Made by a program: the position numbers and the translations under genes. A stretch of 39,176 nucleotides of DNA from CAXDOZ01 sp963991145 (lineage in GTDB: Bacteria > Bacteroidota > Bacteroidia > Chitinophagales > JABDMM01), in NCBI GenBank assembly GCA_963991145.1, contig CAXDOZ010000011.1, positions 1 through 39,176 on the forward strand, given 5' to 3'. This document shows positions 8,498 to 16,598 of the stretch, piece by piece; within the stretch, counting starts at the first letter, position 1, and every line of letters starts with the position of its first letter. Under the pieces are notes generated by a model, which saw only the letters and a list, made by a program, of their open reading frames with translations, searched no databases and had not been told where the DNA came from.

Positions 8498-9079
8498 ATG
8501 AATCAAATCGCTGTTGAGATATATACGGAGATGACTCCCAATCCTGAGAGTCAAAAATTTGTGAGTAACAGAAAACTTCTGGAGCAGAATCATGCCGATT
8601 TCACAAATGCAGAAGAAGCAAAAGACAGTCCTCTTGCTGAGGAACTTTTTAAGCTTCCATTTGTGAAGGCAGTTTTTATTGCAGGCAATTTTGTGACGGT
8701 TACAAAAGGAGCAGAATATGAATGGTATGAAATTGCTCCTGAGATAAAAGAGTCGATCAAGAATTTCATCCTAAGTGGCAAGAGTGTCCTTTCTGAAGAT
8801 TTCTTCAAGGATCAACCTGCAGAGAAAACAGAAGAGGATTACGGAGAGGGAATTGAAGGTCAGATCAAAATGTACCTCGATAAATATGTTCGTCCGGCCG
8901 TTGAAACAGATGGAGGGCATATTGGATTCAAATCATTTGATGATGGAGTAGTCACTTTAAGCATGCAGGGAGCATGTGCAGGATGCCCATCTTCTACTGT
9001 TACCCTAAAAGCTGGAATCGAAGGTCTTTTAACCAGGATGATTCCAGAAGTTAAAGAAGTAGTTGCCGAAACTGAATAA
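8498..9079 (+). CDS. Nfu-type iron-sulfur cluster scaffold (NifU family)
   Basis: 193 residues from ATG 8498. The N-terminal Nfu_N domain (about 1-90) contains EIYTEMTPNPESQKFVSNR and LPFVKAVFIAGNFVTVTK. The C-terminal NifU domain (about 120-193) contains YVRPAVETDGGHIGF and the cluster-binding CxxC in GACAGCPSS (C160, C163). Nfu proteins carry and hand over 4Fe-4S clusters to target enzymes in the cytoplasm. Starting at 8465 would place the start inside a full -7 promoter element, so I chose 8498. The stop overlaps the next start by one base (TAATG), implying coupled translation with a lipoprotein of unknown function. SUF genes are not in the window. Confidence 0.93.
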   Translation: MNQIAVEIYTEMTPNPESQKFVSNRKLLEQNHADFTNAEEAKDSPLAEELFKLPFVKAVFIAGNFVTVTKGAEYEWYEIAPEIKESIKNFILSGKSVLSEDFFKDQPAEKTEEDYGEGIEGQIKMYLDKYVRPAVETDGGHIGFKSFDDGVVTLSMQGACAGCPSSTVTLKAGIEGLLTRMIPEVKEVVAETE

Positions 9080-9864
9080 TGAAATACCTTCCTTTTTTAT
9101 TGCTTTCATTAATCTTTGTAACTGCTTGTAATACAAATGTTAATGAAATTGAATCTGAGCAATCCGGCCCGGCTTTAGTAATTGTTGATTCCAAGCTTGA
9201 AGAGCAAGAGATCTTTGCAGCAAATAATGTTGTTGGAATTAGAGAATACCTTCAGATCTATCCGGATACTGCTCAAACCGACACCTCATTTTTGATCCGA
9301 TACACCATTATTGATAGTCTTGGACGGGAGTTAAAGTCTGCCGAATACAGGATTGATGGGATGATGCTTCAGAATACTGCAACTCAGTATGATGAAAGCG
9401 GCAAGAGAATAACCAGTGAAACCATTGGATCTACAGGCGTAACCAGGGGAACTGCTTTTTACACTTATGACGAGTGGGGTCGTCCGGCAGAAGTGGTTAG
9501 ATACATTGGCCCGGATCAATCCAGCCCGGTATTTATGCGAGTCTCATATTTGCCCGATGAGCGTCAGGTTCATCAGAACCTATATACTGAGGACAGTACA
9601 TTGATCTCAAACCTTCGATATAAAGTGAATGAAGAAGGAAGATTTGAGGAGTCAAATTTTAGTCGAAACGACCAGGAGTTCTCTCAGTACTTTCAATACA
9701 ATGAGCAAGGTTGGTTGATTGAAGACCTGCTCGTATCAGATGGCAGAGTTTACGCTAGAACCTATTACCAGTATAATGATGCCGGCTTAAAGACCTACAA
9801 GTGGCTTATTGGAGTGGGAGACAGCTTAGAAGGAATTGTAGAATACCAATACGATTATCAGTAA
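9079..9864 (+). CDS. Lipoprotein with YD-repeat-like sequence
   Basis: 261 residues. A lipoprotein signal peptide ends in the lipobox VTAC (Cys17). The mature part has tandem degenerate repeats ending in Y-aromatic or YD and G-[RWL]: TQYDESGKR, YTYDEWGRP, LRYKVNEEGR, FQYNEQGWL, YQYNDAGLK and YQYDYQ. These resemble the YD/Rhs-type beta-hairpin repeats, here as a short stand-alone protein without a toxin domain. It is probably on the outer or inner membrane facing the periplasm. It starts within the nfu stop codon, which suggests coupled translation, although a functional link to iron-sulfur assembly is not obvious. It overlaps the convergent gene by 7 bases. Confidence 0.75.
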   Translation: MKYLPFLLLSLIFVTACNTNVNEIESEQSGPALVIVDSKLEEQEIFAANNVVGIREYLQIYPDTAQTDTSFLIRYTIIDSLGRELKSAEYRIDGMMLQNTATQYDESGKRITSETIGSTGVTRGTAFYTYDEWGRPAEVVRYIGPDQSSPVFMRVSYLPDERQVHQNLYTEDSTLISNLRYKVNEEGRFEESNFSRNDQEFSQYFQYNEQGWLIEDLLVSDGRVYARTYYQYNDAGLKTYKWLIGVGDSLEGIVEYQYDYQ

Positions 9865-10628
9865 TAGCAATTAGGTCCATTTTCTTTCAGCCACTTCTCT
9901 GATTCCAGATAATTGGGATCGATGGATTCCACTTCATTCCAAAAGTTCTTACTGTGATTTGGGTGGATCAAATGGCATAGCTCATGAATGAGCACATAAT
10001 CAATAACCCAGTTTGGAGCCTGTAAGAGCTTTGTTGAGATATTGATATTTCCCATGTTTGAGCAACTACCCCAATTTGTATGATTCTGCTTTAGCCTTAG
10101 CTCCTTGATCTCTCTATTGATGAATTGATAATTGAAATCTAGCAGACGCTCTTTGATCTCCGGTTGAAAATGCCTGCCCACTGCTCTGCTAACTGCCGAG
10201 CTGATCTCCTTGTCCATTCCCGTTTCAAAGTCGAGTGGACATGCAATTGAGATCAATTCAGATTCAACCTTTACTCCTAAGGTCTTACGCTCTTTAAAAG
10301 CAAAGTTGATCTCGTACTCTCTTTCACATAAAATCAGAGTCTCAAGGCTTTCATAATCTCTGATCTTTCTACCGATTTGGATCCCATTTTCCTCCACGTG
10401 TTTTTGTGCCCAGCGAAGAAACTTTTCCAGTTGATTTTGTCTTTGAGCCTCTGAGAGATAGGAGGATAATCGAATATTCAAGGCAGTTTTTCCAAAGCTG
10501 ACTCTGGAGTTCTTTCTTCTCTCAATGGTTAACCTAACAGGATACTGATTCCCTAACCAATCAAGGTGCCATTCGATTGGCCTTTCCAACTTCTTACTCC
10601 CACTTTCCTTTCCAAATAATGTCCACAT
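9858..10628 (-). CDS. YgjP-like zinc metallopeptidase (M48-like, DUF45)
   Basis: 256 residues. The zinc-binding motif HELCH (H215, E216, H219) is followed six residues on by a third ligand in PNHSKNFW (H225). Just upstream is the family block NHTNWGSCSNMGNINIST and APNWVIDYVLIHELCHLIHPNHS, which is diagnostic of the YgjP/DUF45 group (related to M48 and SprT-like peptidases). No signal peptide is seen, so it is probably cytoplasmic. Family substrates are not well known. The N-terminal 200 residues match the usual beta-rich prodomain. It is monocistronic, transcribed toward the YD-repeat lipoprotein with a 7-base overlap. Confidence 0.88.
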   Translation of the reverse strand: MWTLFGKESGSKKLERPIEWHLDWLGNQYPVRLTIERRKNSRVSFGKTALNIRLSSYLSEAQRQNQLEKFLRWAQKHVEENGIQIGRKIRDYESLETLILCEREYEINFAFKERKTLGVKVESELISIACPLDFETGMDKEISSAVSRAVGRHFQPEIKERLLDFNYQFINREIKELRLKQNHTNWGSCSNMGNINISTKLLQAPNWVIDYVLIHELCHLIHPNHSKNFWNEVESIDPNYLESEKWLKENGPNCYY

Positions 10629-10640
10629 TATCCTTTCCCC

Positions 10641-10663
10641 TTAATCGGCCCGGGAGGGCCAAA
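10641..10663. repeat. Small hairpin element, copy 1 (TTAATCGGCCCG...)
   Basis: TTAATC followed by a 5-pair stem GGCCC/GGGCC with loop GGGA, then AAA. It shares its first 12 bases with a site at 20963 and the general form with 27221. It lies between the divergent YgjP and clpP genes, so it is not a simple terminator there. Confidence 0.4.
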
Positions 10664-10730
10664 TTTTGACCTTGTTTATTGACCATTTTTTAAACTAATT
10701 TGCGGCCCAAGGCATTTACCTAGCAATATA

Positions 10731-11351
10731 ATGGACATGGAGATGAATTTCGGTTTTCAACCAACACAAGACGATAAAGAGAAGAATCCTGAAGAAATGA
10801 TGGAGAAACTTGGCGGCAATAAGTTCGACAAGAAATTCCTTGAGCAGCGAAGAGTTTTCCTTTGGGGACCCGTACACGATGATTCTGCAAAGGCAATAGT
10901 GAACAGACTTCTTTTTCTAGAAGCAGAAGATCCAGGGAAGGAGATCACATTTTTCATTAACAGTCCGGGTGGAGTGGTTACCTCGGGAATGGTCGTTTAC
11001 GATACCATGAAAATGATCAGCTCTCCGGTAAAGACTGTTTGTATGGGATTGGCCGCTTCTATGGGTTCAATACTTCTTTCTGCAGGAGAGAAGGGTAAGC
11101 GTGAGATTTGGCCAAGCGGTCGTGTAATGATACACCAGCCGAGTATCGGAGGAGCTTACGGTCAGGCAACTGATATTGAGATCACTGCTCGTCAGCTAGA
11201 AATTATCAAAGAGGTAAGCGCTCAAATTCTCGCGGATAATTGTGGTCAGAGCTATGAGAAGATCATGGATGACTTTGATCGCGATTATTGGATGAATTCA
11301 GAGGAGGCAAAGAGCTACGGTATCGTAGATTCTATTTCCAGCAAAATCTAG
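10731..11351 (+). CDS. clpP: ATP-dependent Clp protease proteolytic subunit
   Basis: 206 residues with a complete ClpP catalytic triad: Ser110 in GLAASMGS, His135 in RVMIHQPS and Asp185 in DFDRDYWMNSEEAKSYGIVD. FINSPGGVVTSGMVVYDTM is the substrate-strand/oxyanion region. It forms the barrel-shaped peptidase chamber that works with ClpX or ClpA/C unfoldases. The N-terminal 35 residues (MDMEMNFGFQPTQDDKEKNP) are longer and more acidic than in E. coli ClpP, and the motif RRVFLWGPVHDDSAKAIVNRL differs from the canonical RVIFLxGxV form. It may therefore be a paralogue rather than the sole ClpP. clpX and tig, which often accompany clpP, are absent. A small gene follows after 3 bases. Confidence 0.92.
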   Translation: MDMEMNFGFQPTQDDKEKNPEEMMEKLGGNKFDKKFLEQRRVFLWGPVHDDSAKAIVNRLLFLEAEDPGKEITFFINSPGGVVTSGMVVYDTMKMISSPVKTVCMGLAASMGSILLSAGEKGKREIWPSGRVMIHQPSIGGAYGQATDIEITARQLEIIKEVSAQILADNCGQSYEKIMDDFDRDYWMNSEEAKSYGIVDSISSKI

Positions 11352-11354
11352 AAC

Positions 11355-11747
11355 ATGAAGCCGCAATCCAGAGCTCAGTACGAACTAGAAATCAGAGACC
11401 TTTTGGGTCTCGACACAGATCAGGTAAAGTTTGAGTTCAATGAGGAGGAAAATGTCATTCGCCTGGATATCATTACTTCTAACCCTCGTCACACTCTTGA
11501 GTTTCTCTACCATTCAGTAAAAGGTATTGATGAGATGGACGCTCTTTCGAAGATGCACGATTACATTACCGAGCACCATCGAGAAGAGGATGTATATACG
11601 GTTCAATGGATCTCAGAAGGAGAAAGAGAGCTTCAAACTTCTTACTTCAGAGCAAAGAATCTCTACCAATTATTAGACAAATTCTTCTACAACAGGAGCA
11701 TTGCGAGTTGTAAGATATTCAGCGTTACAATGAATCCTGAAAGCTAG
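11355..11747 (+). CDS. Uncharacterised small protein coupled to clpP
   Basis: 130 residues, no signal peptide, not recognised. The sequence alternates charged helices and beta-like stretches (QVKFEFNEEENVIRLDIIT, EEDVYTVQWISEGERELQTSYFRAKNLYQLLDKFF). It begins 3 bases after the clpP stop, so the two are co-transcribed and probably translationally linked. That makes a role with this protease, such as an adaptor, substrate-selecting factor or unrelated passenger, worth testing. Nothing in the sequence proves it. Confidence 0.75.
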   Translation: MKPQSRAQYELEIRDLLGLDTDQVKFEFNEEENVIRLDIITSNPRHTLEFLYHSVKGIDEMDALSKMHDYITEHHREEDVYTVQWISEGERELQTSYFRAKNLYQLLDKFFYNRSIASCKIFSVTMNPES

Positions 11748-11836
11748 GTGGGCTTGCTTTCTTAACAATAATTTAAATTTAGCAAACCTACCTTCCGTAG
11801 TGGTAAGGCTTACTTTAGCCCGCCATACAGCCCCTT

Positions 11837-13540
11837 ATGCAAGCAATCTGGGATATTCTACAAGTAATTGGTGCCTTAGGAATCTTCATTTACGGAATGA
11901 AGATCATGAGCGAAGGCCTCCAGAAGGTCGCTGGTGACAGGCTTCGCCAGATTCTGAGAAGCATGACCACCAACCGTTTTACCGGAATCCTTACCGGTAC
12001 CCTGGTTACTTTTCTAATTCAGTCCTCTTCAGCAACCACCGTAATGGTTGTGAGCTTTGTAAACGCAGGACTTTTGACTCTTACCGAGTCGATGGGTGTG
12101 ATAATGGGAGCCAATATTGGAACCACCATTACCGCCTGGATGGTTACCATTTTTGGATTCAAGGTCAAGATCACACCTATTGCTATTGCATTGATCGGAG
12201 TCTCCTTTCCATTTCTCTTTAGCCGCAGAGAGCGTTTTCGCTATATGGCCGAGTTCGTGGTGGGATTTGGTATCCTGTTTATCGGACTTCAATTTTTAAA
12301 AGAAGCAGTTCCTGACCTAAAGGAGAATCCTGAAGCTCTGGAGTTCATCAGAAACTTTACTGACAGAGGATTTATCTCTACTCTGATCTTTGTATTAATT
12401 GGTACGATATTGACAATTATCGTCCAGTCTTCCTCAGCCTCTTCGACCATCACCCTGATCATGGTGGCAAAGGGTTGGATCCCATTTGAATTGGGAGCGG
12501 CAATGATCCTGGGAGAGAATATTGGAACTACGATCACGGCGAATATTGCAGCCATTATAGCTAATGTTCATGCAAAAAGAGCGGCAAGATTTCACCTGCT
12601 ATTCAACCTGATAGGGGTAACCTGGATCATTATTTTAATGCCATTCTTCCTTAAGCTGGTTGACAGTTCTATTGGAGGCGTATTGGGCTTCATTGCAGAT
12701 ACATTCAACAAGCCGGAAATTTATCAGGATAGGGATTTATTATCGCTTGCCCTGTTCCATACCATGTTCAATCTCACGAATGTGATCATTCTATCGCCAT
12801 TTGTACCAGCCATGTCGCGACTTGTTGTTAAGATGGTTCCATCCAAGGGAGATGATGATGAGGAGTACAGCTTGAAGTACATCCAAACAGGTATAATGGA
12901 TACCGCCCAGATCTCGATTGAGAATGCCAAGAAAGAGCTAAAGACCTTTGGAAAGCTGATCGATCAAATGTTCCATAATACATATGCTCTTTTATTTGAG
13001 GAGCAGAAGAATCCGAACTTATTGATCGACAAGATCAAGAGACGAGAGGATCTCACTGATACCTTAGAGATCGAGATGAATGAGTATTTGTTGAAAATTT
13101 CTGAGTCGGGATTAACTACTGAAGCATCAGAAGAGGTAGGAGCCATTCTTGCCGCCGCTGATGAGCTTGAGCGTATTGCAGATATCTACGTTGAGATGAC
13201 TCTGGATTATGAGCGACTGCGCAAGAAGGAGATCAAACTTCCTGAAGAAGCGAAAGCCGAGCTTTCAGAACTAATGATGATCGTCAAAGAAGCTATCAAA
13301 GTGATGCGACTAAACCTTGATAATGACGATAATTTCAAGGAGAATCTTGAGTCTGCTACGGAACTTCAAATTAAGCTTGAAAAACAGCAAAAGAAGATCT
13401 TTAAATCTCATTATAAGAGACTGGAAAAGGGAGTTTATAGCACCCGTGCCGGCGTGATCTTTATGGACTTTGTCAATCGAGCAGAGCGAATTGGAGAATA
13501 TGTCTTCAGTATTAATGACAAGATTCAGAAGCTTCAATAG
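11837..13540 (+). CDS. Na/Pi cotransporter family protein with PhoU-like tail
   Basis: 567 residues. Two inverted Na_Pi_cotrans units carry the QSSS signatures LIQSSSATTVMVV and IVQSSSASSTITLI, each followed by MGANIGTTIT or LGENIGTTITA. About eight hydrophobic segments occupy residues 1-330. The last 220 residues are a helical, charged PhoU-like domain (MDTAQISIENAKKELKTFGKLIDQMFHNTY onward). The protein probably imports phosphate with sodium, or exports it, at the inner membrane. A -7-like TAAATTTA at 11774-11781 lies about 55 bases upstream. It is monocistronic. Confidence 0.92.
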   Translation: MQAIWDILQVIGALGIFIYGMKIMSEGLQKVAGDRLRQILRSMTTNRFTGILTGTLVTFLIQSSSATTVMVVSFVNAGLLTLTESMGVIMGANIGTTITAWMVTIFGFKVKITPIAIALIGVSFPFLFSRRERFRYMAEFVVGFGILFIGLQFLKEAVPDLKENPEALEFIRNFTDRGFISTLIFVLIGTILTIIVQSSSASSTITLIMVAKGWIPFELGAAMILGENIGTTITANIAAIIANVHAKRAARFHLLFNLIGVTWIIILMPFFLKLVDSSIGGVLGFIADTFNKPEIYQDRDLLSLALFHTMFNLTNVIILSPFVPAMSRLVVKMVPSKGDDDEEYSLKYIQTGIMDTAQISIENAKKELKTFGKLIDQMFHNTYALLFEEQKNPNLLIDKIKRREDLTDTLEIEMNEYLLKISESGLTTEASEEVGAILAAADELERIADIYVEMTLDYERLRKKEIKLPEEAKAELSELMMIVKEAIKVMRLNLDNDDNFKENLESATELQIKLEKQQKKIFKSHYKRLEKGVYSTRAGVIFMDFVNRAERIGEYVFSINDKIQKLQ

Positions 13541-13628
13541 CCTATCCCTAAGCTTCCCTTTCCAATGATTTTAGGATAATATCACACCGAATAGCCCGGT
13601 AATTATCGCTAAAATTCCTGCCTTCAAC

Positions 13629-13636
13629 TATATTTG
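13629..13636 (+). promoter_or_regulatory. -7 promoter element, nucleotide-sugar cassette
   Basis: TATATTTG is a full match to TAnnTTTG, 50 bases before the rmlA ATG at 13687. No clear -33 element is seen. Confidence 0.4.
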
Positions 13637-13686
13637 GCAGCTCAGACAAACCCCATCAACATTTTGACGAGGTCTAACTGAATTAT

Positions 13687-14550
13687 ATGAAAGGAATTAT
13701 ACTCGCTGGAGGATCTGGTACCAGACTTCACCCAATTACATACGCTATCAGTAAGCAGATCATGCCTATCTACGATAAGCCTATGATCTATTACCCACTA
13801 TCTGTTTTAATGAAAGCTGGAATAAATGATATTCTGATCATCTCAACCCCGCACGATCTTCCAAACTTTGAAAGATTATTAGGTAGCGGAGAGCAGCTCG
13901 GAATGAACTTTTCTTATGCCGTACAGGAAGTTCCCAATGGTCTTGCACAAGCATTTGTGATCGGTGAGGAGTTTATTGGAAATGAAAAGGCTGCCTTGAT
14001 TTTGGGTGACAATATCTTCTACGGAACTGGCCTTGGCGCAACCTTGAGAGAGAATAACGATCCCGATGGTGGAGTGATCTACGCATATCACGTCTCCGAT
14101 CCGGAACGCTACGGCGTAGTAGAGTTTGACGATAATATGAAGGCGGTTTCGATCGAGGAGAAGCCTGATAATCCGAAATCAAACTACGCAGTACCTGGTC
14201 TTTACTTCTATGACAATGATGTGGTTGAGATCGCTAAGAATATCCAGCCAAGTGCTAGAGGTGAATACGAGATCACCGATGTAAACAAAGAGTATCTGGA
14301 ACAGGGGAGGCTAAAAGTGGCTGTCCTTGATAGAGGTACTGCATGGTTAGATACAGGTACTTTCAACAGCTTGATGCAGGCAACTCAATTCGTTCAGGTC
14401 ATTGAAGAGCGTCAGGGTCTTAAGATTGGATGTATTGAGGAAGTCGCCTATCAAAGAGGCTTCATAAACGATGCCCAGTTAGAAGAACTTGCAAAGCCAT
14501 TGCTTAAGAGTGGTTATGGACAATACCTTATGAACCTAATCTCTAAGTAA
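13687..14550 (+). CDS. rfbA: Glucose-1-phosphate thymidylyltransferase
   Basis: 287 residues, the usual length. The nucleotidyltransferase signature ILAGGSGTRLHPITYAISKQ is followed by MPIYDKPMIYYPLSVLM, the substrate loop VQEVPNGLAQAFVIGEEFIG and ALILGDNIFYGTGLG. VEFDDNMKAVSIEEKPDNPKSNYAVPGLYFYD is typical of RmlA/RfbA. It makes dTDP-glucose from dTTP and glucose-1-phosphate, the entry to dTDP-rhamnose and related sugars. The next gene starts 1 base after the stop. The usual partners rmlB, rmlC and rmlD are not in the window, so the final sugar is uncertain. Confidence 0.95.
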   Translation: MKGIILAGGSGTRLHPITYAISKQIMPIYDKPMIYYPLSVLMKAGINDILIISTPHDLPNFERLLGSGEQLGMNFSYAVQEVPNGLAQAFVIGEEFIGNEKAALILGDNIFYGTGLGATLRENNDPDGGVIYAYHVSDPERYGVVEFDDNMKAVSIEEKPDNPKSNYAVPGLYFYDNDVVEIAKNIQPSARGEYEITDVNKEYLEQGRLKVAVLDRGTAWLDTGTFNSLMQATQFVQVIEERQGLKIGCIEEVAYQRGFINDAQLEELAKPLLKSGYGQYLMNLISK

Positions 14551-14551
14551 T

Positions 14552-15490
14552 ATGGCAATGAGAAAGATTTTAGTAACTGGTGGGTCTGGGTTTATTGCCA
14601 GCTGTCTTGCTGAAAAGCTAATCGAGGATCCTAATAATTACGTGGTCATAGTAGATAATCTACTTACTGGCTCAGCTGATAAATTGCCTGATAGCTCTAA
14701 GAAGAACTGGAAGTTCATCAAGGCAGATGTCAATGATTTTAGAGATATCTCATCCGTAATGATGGCTTACAACTTTGATTGCTTATATCATTATGCAGCT
14801 GTTGTTGGAGTAAAGCGAACTACAGAAAACCCGGTAATGGTTCTCGGTGATATTCAGGGAATCAGAAACGTATTGGATCTCTGCAAGAATAGTGGAGTTC
14901 AGCGTGTTTTCTTTAGCTCATCTTCTGAGGTTTACGGAGAGCCATTCGAACATCCTCAAAACGAAAACACCACTCCGTTGAACTCGAGATTACCTTACGC
15001 GGTAGTTAAGAATGTGGGGGAGGCTTTTCTAAGATCCTATCAGCGAGAATACGATCTCGACTATACCATTTTCAGGTTCTTCAATACCTATGGACCAAAG
15101 CAAAGTACGGATTTCGTAATGTCGAAATTCATCCGCGCAGCGATAAAAGGAAAAGACATTACCATCTACGGTGACGGCTCTCAAACACGTACCTTCTGCT
15201 TCTATAAAGACAATGTCGAGGCCTGCGTGAATGCCTACACCAAAGACATGTTCGTGAACGATACCGTCAACATCGGAAACGATCAGGAAATAACAATTCT
15301 GGAGCTGGCGGAGACGATCATTCGTCTGACCAATTCCAGCTCGAACATCGTTTTCCTTCCTCCTCTGAAAGAAGGAGACATGAAAAGGAGAAAGCCAGAT
15401 ATCTCTAACATGAGAAAGCTACTCGGACGAGACCTGACTCCTCTAGAAGAAGGTATCAAGGAAACTATAGACAAAGGGATCTTCCTCTAA
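14552..15490 (+). CDS. NAD-dependent epimerase/dehydratase (extended SDR)
   Basis: 312 residues. The Rossmann motif is ILVTGGSGFIAS, where the third glycine of GxxGxxG is Ala16. The catalytic set is Ser-rich FSSSSEVYG (S122-S125) and Y149-x3-K153 in LPYAVVKNVGEAF. The C-terminal blocks IYGDGSQTRTFCFYKDNVEAC, TVNIGNDQEITILELAETI and LPPLKEGDMKRRKPDIS are shared by nucleotide-sugar epimerases, dTDP-glucose dehydratases and UDP-glucuronate decarboxylases. The TDE triplet of true RmlB is not present. It sits between rfbA and galE, so it acts on a nucleotide sugar, but the exact reaction is not determinable. Confidence 0.85.
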   Translation: MAMRKILVTGGSGFIASCLAEKLIEDPNNYVVIVDNLLTGSADKLPDSSKKNWKFIKADVNDFRDISSVMMAYNFDCLYHYAAVVGVKRTTENPVMVLGDIQGIRNVLDLCKNSGVQRVFFSSSSEVYGEPFEHPQNENTTPLNSRLPYAVVKNVGEAFLRSYQREYDLDYTIFRFFNTYGPKQSTDFVMSKFIRAAIKGKDITIYGDGSQTRTFCFYKDNVEACVNAYTKDMFVNDTVNIGNDQEITILELAETIIRLTNSSSNIVFLPPLKEGDMKRRKPDISNMRKLLGRDLTPLEEGIKETIDKGIFL

Positions 15491-15494
15491 GCCA

Positions 15495-16532
15495 ATGAAA
15501 AAGGTACTTGTCACAGGAGGTTGCGGTTATATTGGTTCCCACACTGTGGTTGACCTTCTGGAGAATGGTTATGATGTTGTTTCGGCAGATAACCTGAGCA
15601 ACTCAGATGGTAGTCTCTTAAGCGGAATCGAAAAGATCACCGGCAAGAAGATCAGGAACCATAATGTTGATCTCTGCGATCTTGATGCTACAAAAGCGGT
15701 TTTCAAACAAGAAGGTCCAATCATTGGAGTCATCCATTTTGCTGCACTTAAGTACGTAAATGAATCGGTTGAGCGACCGGTTGACTATCACAAGAACAAT
15801 CTCGGATCCCTTTTGAATATCATTGAATGCATGAAGGAATTCGACGTTCCTCATTTGGTCTTTAGCTCATCTTGTTCTGTTTATGGAGATGTAGAAGAAC
15901 TACCGGTACAGGAGTTCACTCCGCTTGGGGTGGCTGCCTCGCCTTATGCCAGAACCAAGCAGATCGGTGAGCAGATCATTGATGATACGATCTCAGCCAC
16001 AAAGCAAAAAGCAGTTATCCTTCGATACTTCAATCCGGTTGGAGCCCATCCATCAAATTTGATCGGTGAAAAGCCATTTGGTTCCCCGCAAAATTTGCTT
16101 CCAAGGATTGCGAGGTCTGCACTCGGCGAGCTTGGAACTTTTGTGATTGCGGGAAATGACTATCCAACCCGAGATGGGACATGCATCAGAGACTATGTCC
16201 ATGTTATGGATATTGCTCATGCTCATACTTTGGCTCTCAAGTATATGGACACGCAGCTCGAAGACGGGGAGATCGATATTGTAAATCTAGGTTCTGGAGA
16301 GGGGCAATCGGTTAAAGAAATGCTCGATGCCTTCATTGAAGCAAATAAGGTTGACATGAGCTACGAGATAGGCCCCAGAAGACCGGGGGATGTGACCGCA
16401 ATCTATTCAAACAGCCTAAAGGCTCAGGACAATCTGGGATGGCGATGCAAGTTCGATCTTCATGATATGGTCAAAACAGCCTGGGCCTGGGAGTCAAAAC
16501 TGTATTCAGAAAGGAACGCAGAGGCCAATTAG
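15495..16532 (+). CDS. galE: UDP-glucose 4-epimerase
   Basis: 345 residues with VLVTGGCGYIGSHTVVDLLENG at the NAD site, SADNLSNS, HFAALKYVNESVERPVDYHKNN, the SSSCSVYGD block and the catalytic Y151-x3-K155 in SPYARTKQIGEQI. YFNPVGAHPSNLIGE, RDGTCIRDYVHVMDIAHAH and RRPGDVTAIYSNS are classic GalE signatures. It interconverts UDP-glucose and UDP-galactose in the cytoplasm, for surface glycan synthesis or galactose use. It begins 4 bases after the SDR gene in the same operon. Confidence 0.95.
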   Translation: MKKVLVTGGCGYIGSHTVVDLLENGYDVVSADNLSNSDGSLLSGIEKITGKKIRNHNVDLCDLDATKAVFKQEGPIIGVIHFAALKYVNESVERPVDYHKNNLGSLLNIIECMKEFDVPHLVFSSSCSVYGDVEELPVQEFTPLGVAASPYARTKQIGEQIIDDTISATKQKAVILRYFNPVGAHPSNLIGEKPFGSPQNLLPRIARSALGELGTFVIAGNDYPTRDGTCIRDYVHVMDIAHAHTLALKYMDTQLEDGEIDIVNLGSGEGQSVKEMLDAFIEANKVDMSYEIGPRRPGDVTAIYSNSLKAQDNLGWRCKFDLHDMVKTAWAWESKLYSERNAEAN

Positions 16533-16579
16533 GCCAAAAGCTGTGTATAATTGCGTGTACAGCTAATTCCCGCTTAAGC

Positions 16580-16587
16580 TTTCTTTG
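16580..16587 (+). promoter_or_regulatory. -7-like element, symporter operon
   Basis: TTTCTTTG followed by CCC matches TAnnTTTG except position 2. It lies 11 bases before the ATG at 16599, giving a very short leader. Confidence 0.3.
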
Positions 16588-16598
16588 CCCTATTCCTT

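Noticed and set aside
13541..13686. Possible small RNA or riboswitch upstream of rfbA.
   Set aside because: I found no stable or recognisable structure; only a -7 element is supported.
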